DNA of 64,000 bases from Neurospora crassa OR74A (taxonomy: Eukaryota > Ascomycota > Sordariomycetes > Sordariales > Sordariaceae): assembly GCF_000182925.2 (NCBI RefSeq), contig NC_026503.1:1240001-1304000 (forward strand), given 5' to 3'. Below the pieces are notes generated by a model. The model did no database searches. It was not told the origin of the DNA and saw only the letters and a list, made by a program, of their open reading frames with translations. Shown here in pieces: positions 24,171 to 37,008 of this stretch (position 1 is its first letter; every line of letters begins with the position of its first letter). The position numbers were made by a program, and so were the translations under genes.

Positions 24171-24519
24171 TCGCTATCTTTTAAATTAATTATTCCGAAT
24201 AAATCCCTAGGGTACTACGGACGGAGGGGGTCGGAACCGTTATTAAATTTCGTACGGCCTGCCTTTCCTACTAGTATTTAATTAAGTTGGAGGACCTAAT
24301 TCGAGTAAATAGATATTTATTAAGTACGTTCGAAATTATATTTATACGTCCGATGGAATTTTAAATATTTATTATATATAAATTTAGTTTTCGAAGTTAT
24401 ATTAATTAATCTTTTATATATAACTTTTATTTTTTTTATATCGACCTAAATTTATTAATAATAACCGAATTAGGGAATAGACTACGAATATTTATATTAC
24501 TATTCGTAAAATAAGGTAT

Positions 24520-24845
24520 TTTTAAAATAGTTTCCTCCTTTTTATTACTATTCGTATTTAAAGTGGGTAAGGCGGGTAGTAAGGGCGGCGGATTATTCTT
24601 ATTTAAATAAATACTCTCCTCTTCGTTATTATTTATATTTAAAGCGGGTAGGGTAGGTAGTAAAGGCGGTAGATTATTCTTATTTAAGTAAATACCCTCT
24701 TTATTATTATTATTTATATTTAGGGCGGGTAAGGCGGGTAAGGCGGGTAGCGGATTACTTTTATTTAAATAAATACCCTCCTTATTATTATTATTCGTAT
24801 TTAGGGCGGATATAAATAGGGTAGGTATAAGTAGGATAGGGTTAT
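24520..24845. repeat. 81-bp tandem repeat, at least three units
   Basis: ATTTAAATAAATACTCTC, ATTTAAGTAAATACCCTC and ATTTAAATAAATACCCTC start at 24601, 24682 and 24763, exactly 81 bp apart. Each is preceded by a G-rich part built on GGCGGGTA. A partial unit precedes 24601. Since 81 is 27 codons, the array may descend from a protein repeat, but no frame is open now. Confidence 0.8.
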
Positions 24846-25796
24846 TAGGAGGATTAATATTTAATAGAAATAGGATAGACGAAAGGGGCGGAACGTTATT
24901 AACTTTATAAAATTTATTTTTATTAGAATATTTTAAATCGATTTCTATTAGAGTAATCCTATAAGTACTAGTATAATTATTAGGAGAGTTAATAACTTCC
25001 GCCCGCGTATATTTTTATTAATATTGTACTATTAAAGGCGACGTTAATTGTAATTACGATTATTACTATTTAATTGGATTATTACCCTTGTTTACATTAG
25101 TTTCGTTATCTTTTAGTATAATAAATTCTTAGTTTTTAAATAGGACCCTATCTTTATTAAACTATCGGATCCACTTCCTAATAGTTAGGGTAATATAACT
25201 TTTAATATATTATATATTAATTCTAATTTTTAGGTCTTCTAGGTTTATAATAATAATATTCTTTACTTTTAATTTAATTTTAAAAGCCTACTTATTACCC
25301 AAAATTAGAGTTTGGGCTTTAGTAATACAATCCTTAGATTCTTAGCGTAAATCCCTTAACGAATATAAAGTATAACGTTTTATAAATTTTGTAGTAATAG
25401 GTTTATTTATATCTTTAAACGTTTTATAAATTTCGTTAAATAATAAAAGACTATATTTAAAATTAGTAACGAAGTAAGGACCCGCTAGCGGTAGGATATT
25501 ATTAAGACGGTTCCAATTTACTAGTTTATTAGTATTAATTACTTTTATAACTATTAAGAGTAGTTTGGAGTAGAAATAGCCAATTAAAACCGCTTTTTTA
25601 AATATATATTCGAAAATATATTATAGTGCCTCGGCTACCTATAAGAATTAATTGAAATTATATAATATTAAATACTTCGTAGCCTCGTACCCGGCGAAGG
25701 TCCGAAAATACTCCTTAGCCTCCGTTAGAATACCTATTTTATTTAAATTTAGATTTAGTATTAATTTATAGATTTATTAGTTATTCGGTTAATATA

Positions 25797-28700
25797 CTTT
25801 ACTCTAATTAGAGTAAATAACTATTAAATAGAGTAAATAACCTACCTTACGTAATAGCCTTTCCTCGGTCTAATTATATACCGAACTATAGATTATTAGT
25901 AGGAACTATTCTATTATATATTCCTATCTAATACAATACAGTCTTCCTATATATTATAATATAGTATTTATATTCCAAATAAAATTAAATTTAATATTAA
26001 TATAGTAGGTATAATATAAGTTTAGACCGGTAATATATATAGTAGAGTTTAGGATTAATATATTTATACGTTTATTAGGATTGTTCTAGGACGCTACGAC
26101 TTAACTGCGCTTAGCCTAACTCTAATTCGAGTATACTATACGTACTATAAACCCAACTTTCTTAAGTATAGAATATAGAATCCTAAATTAATATTAGCGA
26201 ACCAATATACTTTATTCTAATTAGAGTAGTTACTATTTTATTATAATAAGAGTAAACCCTTATTAATTACTAAGGAAAAAATTTATATTTATATTTAAGA
26301 GGAATTTGCTATAATAAAGACCCGTTTTCGCTTTATATAAGTATTAGCGTACTTTTGAATTATTTAAGTAAAAAGTAGAGATTCGGCGAGAATTTAATTG
26401 AGTATATAAAATCGATCGGTAGGAGGAAGTATATAGCTATTTAATATTAGATTGAGAAATATATATAAAAGTCCGCTATTATAATTAATATATATAAAAT
26501 CCCGGATAATTTATATATTTAAATATAAAGTAAAGTTGTCGGCGTACTTAAATAATTTAAAAACGTCTTTTCGCGTTTAGTTTGTAGTAAATTTTATAAT
26601 AACTTATAGAATATCCTAGTTTATAGCGGGTCCCTATTTATAAATAGTAGTATCGATTATAAATATTGAATATCCGTAAATATTTTAGGCTAGGAATTAT
26701 ATTAAATAGACTAATATTATATTTAATATTAATATTTTATCCTCCTTTAATACCTTTAGTATAGTTAGTTCGTCGATTTTATAATTAGAAGGATTAGCTA
26801 TTATATCCTTCAATAGGCTATTAATATAAACTATAACCTCGTCTTTACGAATTTTATAATTTAAATATATTAACTAAACTTTTATTAGCAGTATTTTCGC
26901 TAAAGGATATAATATACTATTATTTAGGAGTATAAGCGGGGTTATTATACTCCGATTAATAATTAGTATTTAAGTCTCCTATATAATTTCGTTAGTATTA
27001 AATAGTACGACCTTATTGGTATTTATAATATTCGCTTATACTTTAGGGTAGAAGTATTATTATTAGTACCCCTAGGATTGGAAAATATCCTAAAAATACT
27101 AGTACGTCTCTATAAATATATTCGGCTTAATAATAGAATTGGAATAGCTTAATTTAAATAATAGTACAAAATTACTATCGTTTAATATTTAGAGGATAGT
27201 ATTATATTTAATTAGGTATTTAAATAGATTCCGAAGGCTTACTTCCTATATAAGGGTTGTAAAAGCCCGTATATCCGTTAGGTAGTTTAATATAGGGGTG
27301 GCTAAATATATTAGCCGTATAGTTGTAAGGAGGAGTTAGATAGCCCGGAAGGCTATTATATTTATATTGCGAGCTAATTGAACTTTATTAATAATTATAG
27401 CTTAGAATTTAGTATATTTTTTATATATTATAGCGAGGCGGACTTTATATGTTTTATAAGTTTTACGATTAAAGGGGGTTAGTAATTAGTTCGCTTTATT
27501 CTAATTAGAGTAGAAAATTAATTTATATTAAAGTAAAGTATATTTATTTTATAGATCCTTTATTATTAACTTTACTTTTATTATTAAATTTACCCTCGTT
27601 ACTATTAAATTTATTTTTATTATTGTTACGTTCTTTGTTAAATTTGTAATTTATAGTATTATTATTATTTATTTTAAATAGGGCGTTAGTTACTTTCTTA
27701 GTTCGACTATTCTAATTAAAATTATTTATACGGATAATTAATTCGTTTATATAATATAGTAGCGTTCCTTTAGGGAATTTAACTATAAATTCCCGGTTAA
27801 CTTACCTACTTATTAATATAATATAGGCGGCGATAATAACCTTTTGTATAATTAACGATTTATTGCGATTACGTATATACTCTACTAATAAATTATTAAA
27901 AGTTTATTATATAAGGGTCTTTGCATATTTAGGGTCGTTCGAATTAATACTTTTAAATATACTATACTAATACTATATATCTAAATTTCTAAATATATTT
28001 TGGAGTTTAGTAAATATTTAGGAGATGAGAGCGGGCGGTAATACGATAATATTTAAAAACGCTTTAATAAGCTTTTTATTCTCCTTGAACTTCTTTAATT
28101 ATAAGTATTCTATTAAGAGTATTACGCTATAAATAAGTATCTTACTAATTCCGACCTTATTTGTAAGTAGCGCTTTATAAAGTAGTAATTATAATATAGT
28201 ATAAATTATAAATATGTTTATTAATAGTTAATATAGGCTAGGCTTTACTTTAATTGATATAATAGTAGGGGGATTTTAATTGGAGTAAAATAGATTTACT
28301 TGCAATTTAATAGGGAAGAAGACTCTATTTATTTTTATTAGTAATAGCCTAGTTCGTTTAATTATATTTCTTTTAAAATAATTTATAGTTAAATTTAGGA
28401 GGATTATTTTCCTCTATTACTCTTAAGACGTTTATAAGCCTCGCGAGTATTTATATATTATAAATAATTAAATTACTATTTGTATAAATACGATTGAAAA
28501 GGTAGTTATAGTGAATAAGGCTCTTAATTTGCGTATTACCCTATATCTCAAATTAGATTAGGTTCCGAGTTTCCTCTTAGAAGGCTTTGGGGTCCTAGGT
28601 TAACTACATTATATAATTAACTATATTAGATACTATTATAATATATTAGTTTATTATATTATTTTTAGAATAAAAAAGGGGAAAGTCTTCGTTATTAACT

Positions 28701-31700
28701 TATATAGTAGTAAACTATAAGGTACGCTATTATACGGAGAGCCTCTTAATATATATATTTAAATAGTATTTATTTAATTGCAATATAAGGTTAGGCCCGA
28801 AATCCGTATTTACTAACCTAATATAAGATAGGGTTACGTTATTAATATTGGACTAGAGTGTCTGCGATATTACGAAAGCGTATTGTATATATATTCTAAA
28901 TACTATTTTACTAATATAGCCGAACTTTTTAAAATTAATAGTACTATTGGAATATATTAGTTATTTAACTATATAGGTTTATAGTATAATATTTTATAAA
29001 TTTATAGTTTTAATACTAAGTTAATTATAGAGTAATTGGTTAAATATTATTTTTAGAGCGAGAATTGTATTTAGGGAAGTAGGGAAGACGAGGGGGCTTA
29101 GTACTTCGTTCCTAGTATTATAATAAGATTTTATTGCCCCGAGGGTAATATTTTCGGATTAATAATTATTAAAAATAGTAAAGGTTTAGAATATTCTAAA
29201 TTAATCGTCGATATAGTATCCGCCAATTATATATTAATCGCTAATAGGAGCTTTAATATATTAGACAAATCCTTAATATTATACCTTAATTAAATACTGT
29301 TATAGTACGAGGTATAAAATTACAATAAGAATTTCCTTTAATATTATAATCGATTGATTATTAAGTCCCGGGGTAGAAAGGTCGCCCCTTTTTATAGTAA
29401 TAGCGTAAATAGGGAATTGGTCTTATTCTACTAATTTAATAGCTTTAAGGATATAATTGAATTAGGTATTGTTAAAATTTATTAAAGCCTATTAGAAGAG
29501 GGGTTAATATAATAGGAATATAACGCCCTTCTAACGCTCTCTATAGGATTTCTTTAAATTAATTAAAGAATTAAACTAATCGGCTACTATAATTCGTTAA
29601 TAAAGATTTATATAAATAAATATAGTAAATAATTAACTATAGGATAGGGAATAAACAATTTATATTTTATTTTAATAAAAGTAGTAATATAGGATTAGTA
29701 ATAGGTTGGGGGAGTTGGTAGCCTATATTTTATTTTAATTAGAGTAAATTAATTCGCTTTAATTAGAATAAAATATAGGGGGCGGTAATAAGTTAAGGGA
29801 GTTAGTAGCCTATATTTTACTCTAATTAAAGTAAATTGATTCGCTTTAATTAAAATAAAGTATAATAACCGAGAAATTTACAATTATAGTCCAAATATTA
29901 ATATATCTAACCTACTATCTTATAGCTAAGAAATACAACCGCATCCTTCCCTTATAATTCCGAAGTAATAAGGAGCTAGTATATTAATATTTAATTAAAT
30001 ATTTAATACTTCGCTACCTTCTTATAGAGGGGGTCCGAAGGCGAGATCTTTCGTAGAGTTCTTTATACGAATACTAGTTCTTCGTTTAATTATATTACAA
30101 TAGCCTTAAATTTACTATATATATAGTCCAAATTATAATATCCGGTATATTCCGGATATTCCGCCTAAATTAATATTATATTACTATTAATCCCGAAAAT
30201 AACTAAATATTTACTTATATTCTAATACTAAGAGAAATTAGAATGCTATAGCCCTTATAATTATTAAAGCTTTACTAGGTTTATTATAAACAGTTAATTA
30301 GTAATATTATAGTTCTCTACCTTAAATTTAACTTTACTTTTAACTTCATTCCTTTTAGCCTTCGGAGGTATAATATTTTATTATACTAACGGTTTACTCT
30401 AATCGTAATCTATTAAATAGCTAAGGTTTTATTGTAAAGGGGGTTTATTTAAATTATAATTATTTAAATAGCCGGGGTTTAAAAAAAGAGGTTAGGTAGA
30501 GGAAGGAGGAAGAAGTTTAATTAAAGAAGGAGAAGATAAAAGAAGGGGGTAATTTAAATAATAAATTACGCTAGCCGGATTAGGACGTTGGGTTAAATTA
30601 AGGTAGGTCCTTATCTCTAATTATTATTTAAGTAATAAGGTATTTAATAAACCGGAAGACTATTTTAGGTAGGTCCTAATTTATTTGCTACTTATAGCCG
30701 ACTAATAGGTAGTTTTATAGTAAATAGCGTTAAAAAAATCGAAATAGCGCTAATAATTTAAAATCGAGTAGGTTTTTATTACTAACTACCGATTAAAAAA
30801 TTAATTCTAATTAGAGTAAATATTATTATTAATATACTATACGCTTAGTATAATATTTAAAATTATAGGGCGAATAATTAAATAGTTAAGTAATACTAAT
30901 TAGAATAAATTATAGCGAATTAAATAAATAGAATACGGGGCTCGTAAAAGATAGGCTATATTTATATAAATAGTAATAGGAGGACCCGTTAAATACATTA
31001 GTACTTTAAACCGTATAAGTAGATTAGTCTAAATACGTTTTAAGGCGATTATTAATTAAATTATTCTGTATTTAAATACTATATACTTTCCTTATATAAT
31101 GAGATTGGTATTGCTTTCCTCCCTGGAATTTACGGTATTACTAATAATATTTATAATTATAATAAAGTTATTATCTTCGAATTTAGAGAGGCCGAAATAT
31201 TTATAATCCTTTTTATAATTTAATTGTACCTTCTTACTATTAAACCGTTCGAACGTACCTACAAATAGGGTATATAAGCCTTCCTATTGTAGGTTGGGCA
31301 TATTAAAGTCGGTAGAATCCAATGGTCTATAACGCCGTATTATAAACCTATTCGTATAAATCTTATATATATAGTTAACAATATTATTATTTAAGGACGG
31401 GTTAGTATATTTACTTCTATTAGGCTATCCGAATTCTAATTTAATTACTTTACAGATAATTATAGTAAGGGGGCTAATAGTAAATATTTCTATAAAGGTA
31501 AATTTAATATTATACATAGAATTCTTATTATATTTAATATTAAAAGTAAAAGAATAATTAATATACTTTAACGTTAAATCGATCTCCTTCTATTTACTAC
31601 TAATTATAATATACTATACTAATTTAGACCTTAGAATAACCTCGGATAATTTAGGATTTATTATATTTATATATAATAACTATAAGAAGTATAGTATTTT

Positions 31701-34131
31701 AGACTTATAGTTTATACTTTTTCTACTATAGAAAAAGAGGGGTAGAAAATTGACGATCTTTCGAAGAATATTGTAATTATTAAGTTTAATTGCGCGGGTG
31801 AAGATAATTAATACCTGTACGATATATAGGTATTAATAAATATTACGGAATTGTATATTTATATTATTACTAGGACTATCCGGGTATTTTCTAATATATC
31901 CTACTAAAGTAAATATCTTATTATATATAGAATTAAATTACGTAGAAAAATAAGAGGGGCTATTAGCCCGAAAAGTATTTATAATTACTATTTTTATAGC
32001 TTTCCTATTTAGAAGACTAAGATTTAAGAACCCCTTATTAATAAGGTTCTATATTAGGAAAGTGAGAATTCTAAAATAGAATATATTGTAAAGAAGTTAT
32101 AATATATAGTAGAATTTAGTTTTTTATAATTTAATATTCTTAATTCTATTAAGGCTATAAATATCCTATTTAATAAAGTATTAGAAATACTAAAAAATTA
32201 AATTAATAAAGTTGAATTTAATATAGAAAAATATTAGGATGGACACTATCTACTCTTTCCGATCGTATATAGCCTACGCCTCTAACTAAGCGAAAATAAT
32301 CTTGTAGATATATAATATTATCTTTTAATTATTATAAACGAGAAAAAGCCTATTACTAAACTATTCCTAGCTTATTTTTAATAGGCCGAGGAATAATTTA
32401 TTATAGAGATAGTAAATACTAGTTAATTTACCTTCGTTCTTATTAATAGTAAGGGTTTAGAGAATAAAGTTTTGGGATATTTAATAACGTTTAATTTTAA
32501 GGAAGGTATATATTAGGAGACCGTCCTAATTACTAATAATTAAGAATAGGGATTATAATCTTTCTATAATAAGCGAGTCGATAGTAGGATAGAACGTACG
32601 CAGCGTCGGGGCGAGGGAAGGAATAATTTAGGACTTTTGGAATAGAACGGTAGGTCGGAATTGGGATAGTCGGAATAGTTTGGAGATATTGGGACTACTT
32701 ATTAGTAAATAAATTGTAAGGTTGCGTATAGTATCCTTTCAACTAATATTAGGGCTTTAAATAGTATTAAAATAATTATAATTATTATAAATAATAATAA
32801 GATTAGGATCGGATATAATACGCTTAAAATTTTATTAAAATTATTAATTTAATTATAAAATATCTACAAACCGAATTAACTATTATAATAGTTATAAATA
32901 TTTTAATAGTAGTACTTATCCTACTATACGAAATATATATACCTAATTTAGTTAATATATTTTAAATGCGCTTTGTTATACTATTAGTATATATATAAAG
33001 ATTTATAATTTAAAGAAAGAAATTCGATTTGCGGGGAGTACGAATATTTATAAGAATTATAAATATTATATAAATATAAGGTAATGTAAATTTAATATAA
33101 TAAGTATAGCGTTTATACTTTGGTTATTAAGTACGTTAATAGAATATTAATACTTTAAAGAATAAATATAATTAAAGGGCGCGCTACTAAAATTATATTA
33201 TACTTTACTATACAATATTTAAAATCTATTAAGTACTATATAAATCTTTAATATTATAGGGCGCGTTGCCCCCTTTAATTATAGAGGAAGTATTAAGTTT
33301 TGCGAATAATAAGAATAAATTAAAATCGACGGGCTTTTCAATTTCGGTAATTTTAGGGTTAGAATAATAAAGTTCGGAGTTTTTATTTTGAGAATTATTA
33401 AATTTAATAGGTTTAGACTATTAGAAGTTAGATTTTTTATTATTTTTAATATTTTTAAATCGGCGTCGCAATAAAAATATTAATTCCTTCCTAAGTATTT
33501 AACTAAGAGCCTCTATATTGAACGAACTATTTTTATCCTTAAATTATATAACAACGCTTTAATAAAGGAGGGCTTCGCATATATTTTTATTACATAAGGA
33601 TATAATAAATTCTTTTATATAGGTTTTAAATAACCGATTATTATTTTGGGTTACTTTAATTTAACTACGAATAAATTACTTAAGGTTTCCCCTCTTAGGA
33701 TAGAAGCTATATTAATATTATTTAATATTATAAATTAGCGATTTATTAAAGTTATACGGTTATATTAGTACTTTAGGAATAGTTAATAAAATATATAGAA
33801 TGGGGGTAGGAGTTGGGTTCGAAGTATTATAGTTCGAAATAGGTATAGAATAGCTAGGAACGGGCGTAATTAGAAGTAGGCTTAATTCGGACGTAAGGTC
33901 GGGCGAATTAAGTACGAATATAGAGTAATTATTATATAAAAGTAGAAGCAGCGTTTCGTAAAACGAATATTCTATCGAATTTAATAAATCGATTAAATTA
34001 AATATTATGCCCTACTACGCTTTATTTTAATTGGAGTCTCGTATTAGAATTATTTATTCGGCGAATAATTAGTTATAACGGTAGGGGTTAATTTACTCTA
34101 ATTGTAGTAGATAAATTACTCTAACTATAGT
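25797..34131. repeat. Dispersed 14-bp palindrome ACTCTAATTAGAGT and variants
   Basis: The core ACTCTAATTAGAGT or a transition variant occurs at 25801, 26214, 27498, 28273, 29732, 29819, 30804, 34024, 34095 and 34118. Variants such as ATTTTAATTGGAGT (28273, 34024) keep GG where others have AG. All are explained by C-to-T and G-to-A changes from an ancestral ACTCCAATTGGAGT. Flanks are partly shared between copies, for example AATATACTTTA before 25801 and 26214. Confidence 0.7.
29701..29875. repeat. 87-bp duplication, each copy holding a 50-bp degenerate palindrome
   Basis: GGAGTTGGTAGCCTATATTT at 29711 recurs at 29798 with one transition, an 87-bp spacing. Positions 29726-29775 and 29813-29862 each form a 50-bp inverted repeat in which every mismatch between the two arms is C/T or G/A. 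A related half-palindromic unit lies at about 27493-27545. Confidence 0.8.
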
Positions 34132-34195
34132 AAAATCCTACTAAAAGTATTTGTTACTCTGCAACCGACGGCCAAAAAACGTAAAACCCGCTTAG

Positions 34196-35793
34196 ACCTA
34201 CTACTGCAAAAACGGGTAGGGTGGGGTGGTTTTGGAGGTGTGTGGGTCATTGAGAACTGAGACTAGGAAAATCGAAGATCGTGCGCCGCACTAGTACACA
34301 GTACTTCTACACTACGCTAGAGAAGTTGAGAGGCGCTTGAGGCGGTGCGACCCACAGGGCACTTTATGTTGACCAATCAATGATTAGAGTGAGCTGACCA
34401 TAAAGCCCCCTGTAATCAACCATGCGAAGGACCCGAGCAGGCCATGGCGTGCATATAAACGGGCAGGTCTCTCCGCCGCAGAGAGAGCGTCATGGTCAAG
34501 TGAAGTTCCGCTTTCAGCTGACAGCACCTCACCTCAAACCCTTCACCTTCAAGTTGCCAACTTCCAACCCTGAGACTTACATACCAAGTACCTCAGCTCG
34601 AGCCTTGAATAGGTAACCAGCCTGTGTTGCCAGTCATCCGACAACACGGATTTGATTTTCGCTTCATACGGTCAGCATCCCCATTTTCTCTTTCATCTTC
34701 CGGTCTATTATCAGTGTTTTTGTCGTCATCACCTACACCACGGTCTACGAGTCGACTTCTACCCCGCTCACTCCCCTTTTGCCCCCATCCGTTCCCAAGT
34801 CTACCAAGAGGTACCCGCTGCGGTTTGATGTACCGGACTGGTACCTGAAAAGGCCGAGAGCTCTTGAATGCTCTCCACCTTCAACGACCAGACTGGGCCC
34901 ATTCTCGCTCGTGGTTATGTTGCGACCTCCAGACAGCAGGGCAGCACAACGGACGGCAAAGACTCTATCTACCAGCCTTCCTATCCTTTGTCAGAAGAAG
35001 CCCAAGTTACCAGTTCCTCCTGACATGCCGGTCTGTTGTTCTCGTACGAGGTTGTACCACGATGCACTTTTCTAGTCTGTCTGGTACATGCCTGCTGCGA
35101 GGCCATCTCTGGTCTTCGCTTCCACGAACAACGAAGCCTTCTTCCGTCCGTTCATCGCCCTAGCTCTTCTCGTTTAAATCTTCTTGACCACATTGCAGCA
35201 TTTTCAATGCCATGTGGAAAACTGGAGAGTGGTATTCTTTCAAAGCTGCATTCAGCCCCGCATCATCTCAGTCAGCCAAACACTCCCCCCTTCAGGCTCC
35301 CGTCGATCATCCCATCCAGCCCTCTCAAGTGGAGGTTTCGCCATTGTTTCCATCCATCCAACCGCCATGAAACCCCTGGGTACACAAACAACGACATGAG
35401 ATTGACTTTTGGTGACTGCTTTATAGATCCAGCCAAAGCTGTGTTGGCATTATCAACCAGCTGTTGTTTGCTCCATCTTCGGATTGAGTAAAGGCGGCCA
35501 CACTCAAGAGGTTCTCCTGCCCCACCAGTACTCGCAAGGTACTTACAACAAAGGGAGGAAGGCTCTCGGCGTACAAAAATAAAAGCAAGACAGAAGGGGA
35601 AGTACGAACCAACCAAAGTGCCCATTATAAGTCGCGACGAGGGACGGCGGCACGGCACGAAAGCAGTGCGATTCACTTTCCCATTCACTCTACGTTCCCT
35701 ACACAGAGCTGCCCAGTCAGCCTTCGAAGGGTTTTTTCTTTTGTGTGTTTTATTCGAACGAACGCAACCACACAATCACAATCAGCCAAAATC
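34196..35793. promoter_or_regulatory. Right flank of the AT-rich block and NC2alpha upstream region
   Basis: GC content recovers abruptly. The region is pyrimidine-rich and carries several short overlapping frames (for example 34422-34616, 35036-35491 and 35272-35775 on the other strand) without recognisable families. It most likely holds the promoter and a long leader of the NC2alpha gene. Confidence 0.45.
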
Positions 35794-37008
35794 ATGTCGG
35801 GCATTGGCGCCTCGAGCTACGCACCCAGGTCTCCAGACCTCTCATCTTTATATAGCTCCGCCGGCCCCACCCACCAACACCTGCAGACCCATGCCGAAGT
35901 CCTTCAAGTACCAGGCCCCAAACCGCTATCACAGCAAACACTTTTTTCTCCGCAACACCAACACCACCACTTACAAGCGCAGTCGCAACCACACCTCCAA
36001 CCTCTGCCCACCACCACCACCACCACCACAACCACCACCACCATCGCAACACAACCCTTCGGCCTTTCTGCGAACACGTATCAAGACCACCGCGCTTCGC
36101 AATATTGGCAAAACCCGTCGCAGTATCTCCCACCACGCTCTCAGCCCGACAACAGCTTCTCGACGAACCACTATTCGCAGCCGCAGCAATCCGAGCGCCC
36201 GCATCGCATCCCCTTCACAAACAACCACGCGACAGGGGTTTGGAACGCGCAACAGCAAGCTTCGCAACGTGATCTGCATCACCTGCAGAACCAACACCAG
36301 TACAAATACAACCAGCAGCAACCGCAGCAACCATTACAACAACAGGCTTATCCGCAGCTGTTCTCACATACGCAACCGCAGGAGCATCAGCAGCAGCAGC
36401 GCTTGACGCGATCGCAGGCGCAACGGCCCCTCCAGCCTCTTCCTTCGCATACTTCCAATCCCAACCCGCCACCAGCCCCCGAACAGTCCAATATCCAAGC
36501 TGCGTCATCCGTAGCGGCGCAGACCACCAATACGATGCCACCCAAGCGGGCCGTCGCGCAAGCTGCGCAGCAACCCCAACCTTCTCCAATCCAGCCCTCG
36601 CTCGTAAAGACCAAGTTCCCAACGGCGCGCATCAAGCGTATCATGCAGGCGGACGAAGAGGTTGGCAAGGTGGCACAGCAGACGCCGATCGCAGTGGGCA
36701 AAGCACTCGAGCTGTTCATGGTACAACTGGTGACAAAAAGTGCAGACATAGCGCGTGAGCGTAATTCGAAACGCGTATCGGCACAGATGCTCAAGCAGGT
36801 GGTGGAGTCAGATGACCAGTGGGATTTCCTACGAGAAATTACCAGCAAGATAGAGAACGACGACAAGGAAAAGCCAGCAGCCTCCGCGAGCGGCAGAGGC
36901 CGAACAAAGGCAGAGAGTGAGAGCGAGGAAGAAGCCCAGCCAGAAAAGAAAGGTAGAGGAGGAGCCGGGCGAGGAGGAGGGAGGGGAAGGAAGAAGTCTA
37001 CCGCCTAG
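35794..37008 (+). CDS. NC2 alpha / Bur6 (DRAP1) histone-fold transcription repressor
   Basis: Alpha subunit of negative cofactor 2, which pairs with NC2beta, binds TBP on DNA and blocks TFIIA/TFIIB; nuclear. A single exon of 404 residues. The histone fold (about residues 272-350) begins [20 protein letters not shown] and ends [10 protein letters not shown]. It closely follows the DRAP1/Bur6 pattern: FPxARIKKIMQxDEEIGKVA, then ALELF, then SxxHLKQxxE...FDFL. The start ATCATGTCGGGC is chosen because upstream in-frame codons contain no ATG. The N-terminal about 265 residues are low complexity (Gln, His, Pro, and a run of about 10 Thr), far longer than in yeast Bur6, which is about 140 residues. 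The C-terminus is acidic and then ends in an RGG/RGRKK tail. NF-YC or DPB3-type subunits are the main alternatives; the motif spelling favours NC2alpha. Confidence 0.87.
   Translation: MSGIGASSYAPRSPDLSSLYSSAGPTHQHLQTHAEVLQVPGPKPLSQQTLFSPQHQHHHLQAQSQPHLQPLPTTTTTTTTTTTIATQPFGLSANTYQDHRASQYWQNPSQYLPPRSQPDNSFSTNHYSQPQQSERPHRIPFTNNHATGVWNAQQQASQRDLHHLQNQHQYKYNQQQPQQPLQQQAYPQLFSHTQPQEHQQQQRLTRSQAQRPLQPLPSHTSNPNPPPAPEQSNIQAASSVAAQTTNTMPPKRAVAQAAQQPQPSPIQPSLVKTKFPTARIKRIMQADEEVGKVAQQTPIAVGKALELFMVQLVTKSADIARERNSKRVSAQMLKQVVESDDQWDFLREITSKIENDDKEKPAASASGRGRTKAESESEEEAQPEKKGRGGAGRGGGRGRKKSTA

Larger units (their letters stand above)
12600..34195. repeat. RIP-mutated AT-rich heterochromatin-like block
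   Basis: Over about 21.6 kb the sequence becomes mostly A and T. TA is abundant, CA and TG are scarce, but CG is still seen. This is the expected outcome of repeat-induced point mutation, which converts C to T mainly in CA contexts on either strand of duplicated DNA. No frame longer than about 90 codons survives, and none appears between 13.1 and 34.4 kb. Internal repeats differ mostly by C/T and G/A. In related fungi such blocks carry DNA methylation and H3K9me3 and are the remains of transposons; that is inference here. I could not identify the ancestral elements. The edges are sharp: ordinary composition resumes by about 34200, before the NC2alpha gene. Confidence 0.9.

Noticed and set aside
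26000-28700. Possible retrotransposon gag/pol remnant on the minus strand (Asn/Lys-rich trace near 27540-27660)
   Set aside because: Translation of all traces is broken by many stops and I could not find a protease, reverse transcriptase or integrase motif, so the element type is not supported.
12600-34195. Centromere
   Set aside because: Centromeres in Neurospora-type genomes are described as far larger AT-rich regions; a 21.6-kb block between gene blocks fits dispersed heterochromatin better, though the gaps hide its true length.
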